A stretch of DNA of 64,000 bases from Pelomonas sp963422775. Lineage in GTDB: Bacteria > Pseudomonadota > Gammaproteobacteria > Burkholderiales > Burkholderiaceae_C. The notes below the pieces were generated by a model, which saw only the letters and a list, made by a program, of their open reading frames with translations, was not told where the DNA came from and searched no databases. The stretch is taken from positions 1 to 64,000 of the forward strand of contig CAUJSJ030000035.1 of NCBI GenBank assembly GCA_963422775.4, given 5' to 3'. Below, piece after piece: positions 8,819 through 17,262 of the stretch. Numbering within the stretch: position 1 is the stretch's first letter; every line of letters begins with the position of its first letter. A program made the position numbers and the translations under genes.

Positions 8819-10627
8819 ATGCGCGAGACCCTCGAGTTCCTCCTTTACGACTGGCTGCGCGCTGCCGACCTCACGGCACGCGAGCGTTTTGCCGACCATT
8901 CACGCGAGACCTTCGGTGCCGTGCTGGACACCAGCGAGCGCATTGCACGCGAGAAATTCGCGCCCATCTACCGGCTGCTCGACACCGAAGAGCCCCGCTT
9001 CGACGGCGAGCGCGTGCACTTGCCGGCGGCGACGCTGGACGCGGTCAATGCCCATGTGGCCTCAGGCCTGCTGGCGGCTGCCAAGGACTACGACGTTGGC
9101 GGCATGCAACTGCCCTGCCTCGTCGAGACGGCGGCCCACGCCTTCCTCAGCAAGGCCAATGTGGCCGTCGGCTCCTATGCCGTGCTGACCACCTGCAACG
9201 CCAACCTGCTGATGGAGCACGGCAGCGAGCGACAGCGCGAAGTGTTCGCCAAGACACTGCTGGCCGGCCAGTGGTTCGGCACCATGTGTCTGTCGGAGCC
9301 GCAGGCGGGGTCGTCGCTGTCGGACGTGGTCACGCGTGCCGAACTGGAGGATGAGAACGACGTCCTCGGCCCCCGCTACCGGCTGCGCGGCAACAAGATG
9401 TGGATCTCGGGCGGCGAGCATGAGCTGCGCGAGAACATCGTCCACCTGGTGCTGGCCAAGGTGCCGGGCCCGGACGGCAAGCTGATCCCCGGCACCAAGG
9501 GCATCTCGTTGTTCATTGTGCCCAAGCAGATGGTGGGAGCCGATGGCCAATTGACCGGCGAGCGCAATGACATCGCGCTGGCCGGCTTGAACCACAAGTT
9601 GGGCCACCGCGGCACGACGAACTGCCTGCTGAACTTCGGCGAGGGCCGCTTCCAGCCCGGCGGCAAGGCCGGCGCTGTGGGGTATCTGGTCGGCAAGCCC
9701 GGCGAGGGCCTGCGCTGCATGTTCTTCATGATGAACGAGATGCGCATCGGCGTCGGCCTGGGTGCCGTCATGCTGGGCTATGCCGGCTATGAGGCCAGCC
9801 TCGAATACGCCAAGCAGCGCCCGCAGGGCCGTGCCATGACCACGGCCGGCAAGGACGCCGCCAGCCCGCAGCGGCCCATCATCGAACACGCCGATGTGCG
9901 CCGCATGCTGCTGGCGCAGAAGAGCTACGTGGAAGGCGGCCTGGCGCTGGAGCTGTACTGCGCCCGCCTCGTCGACGAGCTGAACACGGGCGACGCCAAG
10001 GCCGAGGCCCAGGCGCTGCTGGACGTGCTCATCCCCATTGCCAAGAGCTGGCCGAGCGAGTGGTGCCTGGAGTCGAACTCCCTGGCCATCCAGGTGCTGG
10101 GCGGCTACGGTTACACGCGCGACTTCCCCGTCGAGCAGTACTGGCGCGACCAGCGCCTGAACATGATCCACGAGGGCACGCATGGCATCCAGGCGCTGGA
10201 CCTGCTGGGGCGCAAGGTGGTGCAGCAGGGCGGCGCGTCGCTTGCTGCACTGGCCGCGCGCGTGCAGGCCACCATCGAGCGCGCCATCCAGACCGACTGG
10301 GCACCGCAGGCCAACCAGTTGGCGGCCGCGCTGGCGCAGGTGGGCGGCGCGACCAAGAAGGCCTGGAGCACCGGCGAGCCCGAAGAGGCGCTGGCCAACG
10401 CCACGCCCTACATGCAGGCCTTCGGCCACACGGTGCTGGCGTGGCTGTGGCTGGACGTGGTGCTGAGCGCTGAAACGTCGATCCAGGGTGACAGCGACTT
10501 CGCCCATGGCAAGCGCGCCGCGGCCCGCTATTTCTTCGCCTACGAGCTGCCCAAGATCGGCGCCTGGCTGGACGTGGTCGCCCGCCGCGAGCCGCTGTGC
10601 CGTGAAATGAAACCCGAATACTTCTGA
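8819..10627 (+). CDS. Acyl-CoA dehydrogenase, long form with extra C-terminal domain
   Basis: 602 residues; ordinary acyl-CoA dehydrogenases have about 380, so this is the long class with an added helical C-terminal domain (the DmdC/AidB-like arrangement). It oxidises acyl-CoA to trans-2-enoyl-CoA using FAD. Family signatures are present: WFGTMCLSEPQAGSSLSDV for flavin and substrate contact near residue 160, and IQVLGGYGYTRDFPVEQYWRDQRL near residue 425. The region after about 470 is the extra domain. It provides the first step of the pathway completed by the hydratase, dehydrogenase and thiolase upstream. Confidence 0.92.
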   Translation: MRETLEFLLYDWLRAADLTARERFADHSRETFGAVLDTSERIAREKFAPIYRLLDTEEPRFDGERVHLPAATLDAVNAHVASGLLAAAKDYDVGGMQLPCLVETAAHAFLSKANVAVGSYAVLTTCNANLLMEHGSERQREVFAKTLLAGQWFGTMCLSEPQAGSSLSDVVTRAELEDENDVLGPRYRLRGNKMWISGGEHELRENIVHLVLAKVPGPDGKLIPGTKGISLFIVPKQMVGADGQLTGERNDIALAGLNHKLGHRGTTNCLLNFGEGRFQPGGKAGAVGYLVGKPGEGLRCMFFMMNEMRIGVGLGAVMLGYAGYEASLEYAKQRPQGRAMTTAGKDAASPQRPIIEHADVRRMLLAQKSYVEGGLALELYCARLVDELNTGDAKAEAQALLDVLIPIAKSWPSEWCLESNSLAIQVLGGYGYTRDFPVEQYWRDQRLNMIHEGTHGIQALDLLGRKVVQQGGASLAALAARVQATIERAIQTDWAPQANQLAAALAQVGGATKKAWSTGEPEEALANATPYMQAFGHTVLAWLWLDVVLSAETSIQGDSDFAHGKRAAARYFFAYELPKIGAWLDVVARREPLCREMKPEYF

Positions 10628-10642
10628 GAAGCTGGAGACAAC

Positions 10643-11434
10643 ATGAGCACCAAAGTCCAAGACCTCTTCGACCTGACCGGCCAGGTGGCCCTCGTGACCG
10701 GCGGCTCGCGCGGCCTGGGCCTGCAGATCGCCGAAGCCCTCGGCGACGCCGGGGCCAAGATCATGCTGACCTCGCGCAAGGCGGCCGACCTGGAGGAAGC
10801 CGCGGCCCATCTGCAGGCGCGCGGCATCGACACGCGCTGGATCGCTGCCGACGCTTCCAAGCCCGAGGACGCACAGCGCGTCGTCGCCGAGACCATGGAG
10901 CGCCTCGGCCAGATCGACATCCTCGTCAACAACGCCGGTGCCAGCTGGGGCGCGCCCGCCGAGGAGCATCCCATCGAGGCCTGGGACAAGGTCATGGACC
11001 TGAACATCCGCAGCCTCTTCGTCTTTGCGCAGGCGGTGGCCAAGGCCAGCATGATCCCGCGCAGGTCGGGCCGCATCATCAATGTCGCGTCCATCGCCGG
11101 CCTGGGCGGCAACTCCGCCGTCATGAAGACCATCGCCTACAACACCAGCAAGGGCGCGGCGGTGAACTTCACCCGGGCGCTGGCCGGCGAGTGGGGCCCG
11201 TACGGCATCACCGTCAACGCGCTGGCGCCGGGCTTCTTCCCGAGCAAGATGACCAAGGGGCTGCTCGCAGCCGTCGGCGAAGAGAAGATGGCCTCCCACG
11301 CCCCGTTGAACCGCATTGGCGACGACGACGACCTGAAGGGCGCGGCCCTGCTGTTCGCATCCAGGGCCGGCAAACACATCACCGGCCAGATCCTGGCGGT
11401 GGACGGCGGCGTCAGCGCCATCCACGGCGGCTGA
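10643..11434 (+). CDS. SDR family oxidoreductase
   Basis: 263 residues with all classical short-chain dehydrogenase motifs: cofactor site TGGSRGLGLQIAEALG (about 19-34), NNAG near 94, catalytic Ser in NVASIAGLGG and the YNTSKGAA Tyr-Lys pair near 168. A GGAG ribosome binding site precedes the ATG. Members of this group oxidise or reduce 3-hydroxy/ketoacyl-CoA or related alcohols, and the location in the acyl-CoA operon fits that. The Arg in GGSRG suggests NADP(H), but this is inference. Confidence 0.88.
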   Translation: MSTKVQDLFDLTGQVALVTGGSRGLGLQIAEALGDAGAKIMLTSRKAADLEEAAAHLQARGIDTRWIAADASKPEDAQRVVAETMERLGQIDILVNNAGASWGAPAEEHPIEAWDKVMDLNIRSLFVFAQAVAKASMIPRRSGRIINVASIAGLGGNSAVMKTIAYNTSKGAAVNFTRALAGEWGPYGITVNALAPGFFPSKMTKGLLAAVGEEKMASHAPLNRIGDDDDLKGAALLFASRAGKHITGQILAVDGGVSAIHGG

Positions 11435-11441
11435 CCTCGCC

Positions 11442-11879
11442 ATGGAGTTCCCGGTCCACATCCCCTTCGTTCAGCAACTCGGCTTCACGCTGCACTCGGT
11501 CGGCGACGGCGAGGCCGAGTTGCGGCTGACGATTGCCGAGCAGCACCTGAACTCCTGGCGCGTGGCCCACGGCGGCGTCGTGATGACGTTGCTGGACGTG
11601 GCCATGGCCCATGCGGCACGCAGCGTGAACCGGCACCTTCCCGACCTCGGGCCGGGCGTCGTCACCGTGGAGATGAAGACCAGCTTCATGCGCCCGGGCG
11701 AGGGCGAACTGCGGGCAGTGGGCAAGCTGCTCCATCGCTCGACGACGATGGCCTTCTGCGAGGGTTCGGTCTTCGGCGCGGACGACAAGCTCTGCGCCCA
11801 TGCCACCGGCACCTTCAAGTACCTGCGCGCCCTGCCGGCTGGTCGCCAGTTGAAGCCATTGGGCGGCGAGGGCGACTGA
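11442..11879 (+). CDS. PaaI-type hotdog-fold thioesterase (third of three)
   Basis: 145 residues. The motif WRVAHGGVVMTLLDVAMAHA carries the HGG turn, and the strand VVTVEMKTSFMRPGEGEL is typical. It starts 7 bp after the SDR stop and is the last gene of the acyl-CoA operon. A 266-bp gap without a recognisable gene follows before the isomerase. Confidence 0.85.
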   Translation: MEFPVHIPFVQQLGFTLHSVGDGEAELRLTIAEQHLNSWRVAHGGVVMTLLDVAMAHAARSVNRHLPDLGPGVVTVEMKTSFMRPGEGELRAVGKLLHRSTTMAFCEGSVFGADDKLCAHATGTFKYLRALPAGRQLKPLGGEGD

Positions 11880-12145
11880 GGCCTCACAGTGCGCTCGGGA
11901 TTGAGCGATGCTTTCTGAAACGACGTTCCAATAACGGGCACAATTGCGCCTGCGCCCGCACCTGACCCAGGTGCGCGGTGAGCCAGGTTGCTCAAGCGGG
12001 ACCATGCCGTCCTGCCCTTTCGGGGATGACACCTGGCATGACGGCCCGCGCTCAAGGCCCCTCTGGCCTGAGCCGCCGCGGCCCATGCATCGGGGCGGTT
12101 CTCAGGCTGCCTCTGCCCTCATTCCGCTACCGAAAGCCACCCGCC

Positions 12146-12787
12146 ATGAAGATCGCCCTCATCATCGAGAACAGCCAGGCTGCCAAGTCCGAGATCGTGC
12201 ACAACGCCCTCAAGGCCATTGCCGAGCCGCTGGGCCACAGCGTCCACCACTACGGCATGTACACGCCGGAAGACAAGGCCTCGCTCACCTACGTGATGAA
12301 CGGCCTGCTGGCCGGCATCCTGCTGAATTCCAAGGCCGCCGACTTCGTCGTCACCGGCTGCGGCACCGGCATGGGCTCCATGCTGGCCTGCAACAGCATG
12401 CCCGGCGTGTTCTGCGGCCTGGTCATCGACCCGACCGACGCCTTCCTGTTCGGCCAGATCAACGACGGCAACTGCATGTCCATGCCCTACGCCAAGGGCT
12501 TCGGCTGGGCCGCCGAGCTGAACCTGCAGGACTGCTATCGCAAGCTGCTCGAGAACGAGCGCGGCGCCGGCTACCCCAAGGAGCGCGCCGCCATCATGGC
12601 CAAGAACCGCGGCATCCTGAAGGACCTGAAGGCCGCGTCCTGCAAGGACATGCTGACCACGCTGAAGGCGGTCGACCCGGACCTGCTGAAGGCTGCCGTG
12701 TCGGGCGAGAAGTTCCAGGAGCTGTTCTTCACGAACTGCCAGGACGACGCCATCGCCAGCCACATCAAGGGCGTGCTGGCCTCCTGA
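12146..12787 (+). CDS. RpiB/LacA/LacB family sugar-phosphate isomerase
   Basis: 213 residues. The N-terminus MKIALIIENSQAAKSEIVHN and the phosphate-binding region VVTGCGTGMGSMLACNSMPG correspond to RpiB (whose catalytic Cys sits in GxGxG context). RpiB itself has about 150 residues; the extra 60 C-terminal residues are helical. The family interconverts aldose and ketose phosphates such as ribose 5-phosphate, but the substrate of this longer branch is unknown. The ATG at 12146 is chosen because the sequence upstream is not family-like. Confidence 0.8.
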   Translation: MKIALIIENSQAAKSEIVHNALKAIAEPLGHSVHHYGMYTPEDKASLTYVMNGLLAGILLNSKAADFVVTGCGTGMGSMLACNSMPGVFCGLVIDPTDAFLFGQINDGNCMSMPYAKGFGWAAELNLQDCYRKLLENERGAGYPKERAAIMAKNRGILKDLKAASCKDMLTTLKAVDPDLLKAAVSGEKFQELFFTNCQDDAIASHIKGVLAS

Positions 12788-12827
12788 TCCCGGCTGCGAC
12801 GGTCTCGCGGGCTGCGAGACTGTCGTG

Positions 12828-15149
12828 ATGTCTGTTTCTGCACCCCACCTCACGCTGCGCACACTGAACCGCGGCGACGGGCTGCTGGGACTGCGCCCGC
12901 GCGGCGCGCTCGGCCCGCGTGGCGAGCAGGTGACGGTGGCGATGCTGGCGAATGCTGACCCGCAAGCAGGGCAGACGCTGCTGAAGCTGGGCCTGCTCCC
13001 GCTGGACCCCGGCCTGCTGCAGTGGCGCGGTGCACCGCCGTCGCTGGGCCCGCTGTGGACGCTGGTCCAGGAAGAATTCTTCGGCGACTTCCATGTCGAC
13101 AAGGTGCCTGAGTTGCTGGCCCTGGGCTGGCAGGTCACGACCGAGCCGGGTTTTGCACATTACAGCCAGTACGTCAGCGGCTGGCAGCTGGGGCTGACGG
13201 AAGCTGAGCCTGAGGCCCCGAAACCAAGCCGACGCGTGGAAGGCCTGGGCCTGGAGCGTCGCACCGGCGCGTGGCTGGTCAGCCTCGGCATGGAAGTCGA
13301 TGGCCAGCGCATCGACCTCGCGCCGCTGATCGCCAACCTGCTGCGCCGCGACAAGCGCTGGCTGGATGCTGTGGCCATCGGGGCCATCGAGGACGACGCC
13401 ATCATCTCGCTGCGCGCGCCTGGCGGGCGGCGCTTTCATGCCCAGGCCGCGCCGCTCAAGGCCATGATGCTGGCGCTGCTGGATCTGCTCAAGCCCGTGC
13501 AGCTGGAGAAGGGCCAGCCGCTCAAGATCGACGCCTGGGATGCCGACCGCATCCGCTGCATCGAGGAAGAGTCCCGCGGCCGCTGGCAGATCCACGGCCA
13601 TGCTGGCCTGAAAGCGCTGGGCCAGCGCCTTCTGGCCGCCGGGGCGCCTGCTGCGTTCGCACAGCCGGCCGGCCTCGGCCTCACGCTGCGCCCCTACCAG
13701 TTGCACGGGCTGGCCTGGCTGCAGCACCTGCGCGAGCACCACCTCGCCGGCATCCTGGCCGACGACATGGGCCTGGGCAAGACGGCCCAGGCGCTGGCGC
13801 ACATCTGGACCGAGAAGCAGGCCGGCCGGCTGGACCGGCCGGCCCTCGTCATCGTGCCGACGTCGCTGCTCTTCAACTGGCAGCAGGAGGCTGCGCGCAT
13901 CGCACCGGGGCTGCGGTTGCAGACCTGGCACGGCGCCCATCGCACGGCCGTCCCGCTGGCCGATGCCGATGTTGTGCTGACCACCTACGCCCTCGTCTGG
14001 CGCGACCTGCGGGCGCTGGCCGCCCAGCCCTGGCACCTGCTCATCCTGGACGAAGCCCAGGCCGTCAAGAACGCCCAGGCCCGCGCTGCCCGTGCGTTGC
14101 GACGCCTGGACGCCCGCCACCACATCGCCCTCACCGGCACGCCGCTGGAGAACCACCTCGGCGAGTTGTGGTCGCTGTTCGACCTGCTGATGCCCGGCTT
14201 CCTTGGCGACTCGCGCACCTTTGCGCGGCACTGGCGCAAGCCCATCGAGATCAACCGCGACGGCCCGCGCGCCCGCCTGCTGGCGGCCCGTGTGCGGCCC
14301 TTCATCCTGCGCCGCATGAAGACCGAGGTCGCGACCGAACTGCCGCCGCTGACCGAGCTGGTCAAGCGCGTGCCGCTGCTGGGCCAGCAGAAGCAGCTCT
14401 ACGAGAGCGTGCGCGTCGCGGCCGACCACATGGTCCGCCGCATCCTGATGCGTGACGGCTTCAGCCCCACCAGCCTCATCAGCGTGCTGGATGCGATGCT
14501 GAAGCTGCGCCAGGTCTGCTGCGATCCGCTGCTGCTCAAGGGCGTGCAGATGCCGCCCTTTGTGGAGCGCGCCAAGCTGGAATGGCTGCGCGAACACCTG
14601 CCCGACTTCGTCGCCCAGGGCCGGCGGCTGCTGGTGTTCTCGCAGTTCACCGAGATGCTGGACCTGATTGCCGCTGAACTGGACCGTTTGGGCCTGGCCC
14701 ATCTGCGCCTGACCGGGCAGACAGCAGCAGGAGCGCGTGGGGACGTCGTGCAGCGCTTTCAGGCCCGCGAGGTGCCCATCCTGCTGGCCAGCCTGAAGGC
14801 CGGCGGCGTCGGCCTGAATCTGACCGCCGCCGACACCGTGATCCATGTCGACCCTTGGTGGAACCCGGCTGTGCAGAGCCAGGCCAGTGCCCGGGCCCAC
14901 CGCATCGGCCAGGACCAGCCGGTCTTCGTCTATCAGCTGGTCGCCCAGGGCAGCATCGAGGAGCGCATGCTCGAATTGCAGGCGTGCAAGCGTGCGCTGG
15001 CCGACGGCCTGCTGGGGAGCGACGACGGCGGGGCTTTGAGCAAGTTCAGCGCGACGGAGCTGAACCTGCTGCTCGCACCGCTGGAGGAGGCCGCGGCCTT
15101 CGACATCCCCGAGCAGTTGCCCATCGGCGCCAAGCGGGAAGACGCCTGA
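12828..15149 (+). CDS. SNF2-family DEAD/DEAH-box helicase
   Basis: 773 residues from ATG 12828 (a GTG lies one codon upstream). The Swi2/Snf2 ATPase core starts near residue 290 (LRPYQLHGLAWL). Walker A-like DDMGLGKTAQA, the DEAQ motif (LILDEAQAVKN), LTGTPLENHLGELWSL and the C-terminal motif QASARAHRIGQDQPVFVYQL with SIEERM are all present. Such bacterial proteins remodel protein-nucleic acid complexes, like RapA. The first 280 residues are not recognised, and the zinc-binding SWIM domain often fused in bacterial homologues was not seen. The start lies 40 bp after the isomerase. Confidence 0.9.
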   Translation: MSVSAPHLTLRTLNRGDGLLGLRPRGALGPRGEQVTVAMLANADPQAGQTLLKLGLLPLDPGLLQWRGAPPSLGPLWTLVQEEFFGDFHVDKVPELLALGWQVTTEPGFAHYSQYVSGWQLGLTEAEPEAPKPSRRVEGLGLERRTGAWLVSLGMEVDGQRIDLAPLIANLLRRDKRWLDAVAIGAIEDDAIISLRAPGGRRFHAQAAPLKAMMLALLDLLKPVQLEKGQPLKIDAWDADRIRCIEEESRGRWQIHGHAGLKALGQRLLAAGAPAAFAQPAGLGLTLRPYQLHGLAWLQHLREHHLAGILADDMGLGKTAQALAHIWTEKQAGRLDRPALVIVPTSLLFNWQQEAARIAPGLRLQTWHGAHRTAVPLADADVVLTTYALVWRDLRALAAQPWHLLILDEAQAVKNAQARAARALRRLDARHHIALTGTPLENHLGELWSLFDLLMPGFLGDSRTFARHWRKPIEINRDGPRARLLAARVRPFILRRMKTEVATELPPLTELVKRVPLLGQQKQLYESVRVAADHMVRRILMRDGFSPTSLISVLDAMLKLRQVCCDPLLLKGVQMPPFVERAKLEWLREHLPDFVAQGRRLLVFSQFTEMLDLIAAELDRLGLAHLRLTGQTAAGARGDVVQRFQAREVPILLASLKAGGVGLNLTAADTVIHVDPWWNPAVQSQASARAHRIGQDQPVFVYQLVAQGSIEERMLELQACKRALADGLLGSDDGGALSKFSATELNLLLAPLEEAAAFDIPEQLPIGAKREDA

Positions 15150-15373
15150 GCACGCGAGCTTGCTCGGCAGAACCGCTCGGCATGCTTGTGACGGCAGGCT
15201 TCTGAACAAGGGCAACGGGCGCGCTGCCAGCGGCGTTCGCTTCCACGAGCTGATCACCTCATGTCGGGTCCAACTCAGCGCCTGGCGACCGCGGTTGACC
15301 CTTGGCTGATTCCGGCGCGGTGATGTTGGATGTAGGCTCGGCCGCACTGACCCCCCAGCCCGACCAGACAGCC

Positions 15374-16198
15374 ATGTGCTCCAACTACGAGCCCGTCACC
15401 ATGGACGACCGCCTGATGGCGCACTTCGGTGTTTCCAGGCCATCGGATGTTGAGCCGCCCGAATCGGCGTTTCCTGGGCTCAAGGCTTTTTTCATTCGAG
15501 CTGAGGACAAAGTCGAGTTGGCAGTCGCCCAGGCGCAACTGGGATTCTTCGGCTATCTCCCTGAATTTGCCCCGGACCTTGCCTTCGGACGCAAGACGTA
15601 CAACTGCAAGTCCGAGACGATGCGCGAGAAGCGCGCCTTCAAGGCTGCCTGGTTTGCCGGCAACCGCTGCCTGATCCCCATCGAGATTGGCTTCGAGTGG
15701 TGCTACGAGACAGGTGACCCGGTGCGGTGGGCCGTCAAGCGCGACAACGGCGATCCGCTTTGTGCGGCGGGCCTGTGGGGCGTTTGGATTGGCCCGCAGG
15801 GTGAGGAGATCCTGTCCTTCACGATGCTGACCGTCAATGCCGATGGCCACCCCATCTTCAGGCGCTTCAACCCTCCCGGCGACGAAAAGAGGATGCCGGT
15901 GTTCCTGCGCCTGGAAGACCAAAAGGAATGGCTGAACTGTCCGGTAGACAAGGCGGGAGACTTCATCAGCCAGTTCCCGGCAGAGTCGCTTCAGGCCGAG
16001 CCGGCACCAGCACCCTGGAAGCCGCTGCCCGAGCCAGCCGACTGGGAATCGGAGCCCGATATGTTCGCCGACGAGTGGCGCGAGGCTGCGGCCGACCCCC
16101 TGGCTCGCGGACTGAACGCCAGGCGCAAGCGGCCCAGGCCGAAAGTGGAGAAGAAGCCAGGCATTGAAGGTCCCGAAACCGGCGACCTGTTCGACTGA
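15374..16198 (+). CDS. SRAP family protein (YedK/HMCES-like) with altered active site
   Basis: 274 residues from ATG 15374, giving the obligatory Cys2 (MCSNYEPV) that crosslinks to abasic sites in single-stranded DNA in YedK/HMCES. NRCLIPIEIGFEW corresponds to the family RCLIPADGFYEW block. In the later block, read PPGDEKRMPVFL, the canonical His-Asp-Arg-Met-Pro appears as Glu-Lys-Arg-Met-Pro, so the catalytic His seems replaced. The tail (after about 240) is basic and low-complexity. The family protects or repairs abasic sites at replication forks. Homology is certain; activity of this variant is not. Confidence 0.85.
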   Translation: MCSNYEPVTMDDRLMAHFGVSRPSDVEPPESAFPGLKAFFIRAEDKVELAVAQAQLGFFGYLPEFAPDLAFGRKTYNCKSETMREKRAFKAAWFAGNRCLIPIEIGFEWCYETGDPVRWAVKRDNGDPLCAAGLWGVWIGPQGEEILSFTMLTVNADGHPIFRRFNPPGDEKRMPVFLRLEDQKEWLNCPVDKAGDFISQFPAESLQAEPAPAPWKPLPEPADWESEPDMFADEWREAAADPLARGLNARRKRPRPKVEKKPGIEGPETGDLFD

Positions 16199-16861
16199 GC
16201 ATACGGCTGCTATGCCAGGTCGCGTGCTCGCCTGCGCATCCCGCACCAGCGCGGTCACGGCCTGCACCCGGCTTGCCGTGCGGGGGCCTGGATCGATGCG
16301 GACAGGCCTCCAAGCCGTCTCTTCCTTTTCGCCGACAGCATGGGCCGTTACCTCAAGGCACAGGAGCGGCCACGGCATCGGCATGCAGGCAAAGCCGGCA
16401 CGGCCCCCCGGGGGTCTCGGACAGCTGCGCCATCCCAGCGCAATGCCATTGAACAACGCTTGCCACGAGACCCTTCCAACTGCTGCCGTTGGCAGGACCG
16501 GTCACCGGGCCGCTCCGGCACTGAGCGACTGCAGCACCCCTAGGACCTGGCCTACAGCAGAAATCAGGCTTTGGCGGTTGCGACCCAACACGGCGCGCGA
16601 CCCATGCTCAGACTTCTTCCGAAGTGCTGAAGGCCGACCGAATTTTCATGGCCCTGCCAACGGGGCGATTGGCTTCACGATTTCGGACATCACTCCGTCG
16701 TTGTGCCCGACCCAGGTGTGACCGCCTTCTTGAAGCCAACGAACTTCAGAGACAAGAGTGCGCTGGACGTCGCCGCACCGAGAAGACATGCCCGCGCGTG
16801 AGCACAGTCGGACTTGCTGCATTTGGCGCTGATGGGTTCTGGCCTGGCACAAGTGTCGATG
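16199..16861. other. Intergenic region, no supported gene
   Basis: About 660 bp between the SRAP-family gene and the DUF3562-like gene. Open frames exist on both strands, but none gives a recognisable or evenly composed protein. No strong hairpin or repeat was seen. It may be gene debris. Confidence 0.5.
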
Positions 16862-17110
16862 TCATGCGGTGAGACGAACTGACCCGCCAGCCTGCGGAGT
16901 CTTGCTGTCGAGACCTCGCTGGTGCAGGACTTCCAGAACCTTGCGGGCCGCGAAGATGTGGAGGTATTTGGTGACGTGCGCGCCCGCTGCAAGTTCGGCC
17001 CGCTCATGCTCATACAGCGCTGCCATCTCACCGATCGGCAAGTGACATTCGGACGCCAGCGAGGCGACGATCCGTCCTTGATCTGGCTGCTTCTCGTTGC
17101 TGGGCGCCAT
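16862..17110 (-). CDS. DUF3562-like small protein
   Basis: 82 residues. The core IVASLASECHLPIGEMAALY followed by EHERAELAAGAHVTKYL and FAARKVLEVL fits, from memory, the pattern of the DUF3562 family: a helical protein common in Burkholderiales with the rhythm LAxE..P...V..LYExE...L...A.V...L...A...V...L. Its function is unknown. It is divergent from the pyruvate-kinase-like gene, 150 bp away, so the two may share a control region. No close neighbour gives a clue to its role. Confidence 0.58.
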   Translation of the reverse strand: MAPSNEKQPDQGRIVASLASECHLPIGEMAALYEHERAELAAGAHVTKYLHIFAARKVLEVLHQRGLDSKTPQAGGSVRLTA

Positions 17111-17262
17111 GATGGAAGTCTCGACTGTGTGCTCGGGACCATGACCGTAACACCCGGGTCAACGTGACCGACGTGCGCTGGCCCACATAGCGGCGACCAG
17201 GGTGACGCTCCACCCTCACGAGAGGGTCATCATGCCGTCGCGAACGGCAGTTAGGGTGACCC

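Noticed and set aside
9062..11461. A 799-codon minus-strand open frame opposite the acyl-CoA dehydrogenase and SDR genes
   Set aside because: Shadow frame; the plus strand encodes two proteins with full family motifs, and the antisense product spans both genes with no plausible domain.
12765..15347. An 860-codon minus-strand frame opposite the SNF2 helicase
   Set aside because: Shadow of the helicase gene; composition is typical of antisense in GC-rich DNA.
16164..16721. A 185-codon plus-strand frame after the SRAP-family gene
   Set aside because: Begins inside the previous gene, has Arg/Pro/Ser-rich random composition and no ribosome binding site.
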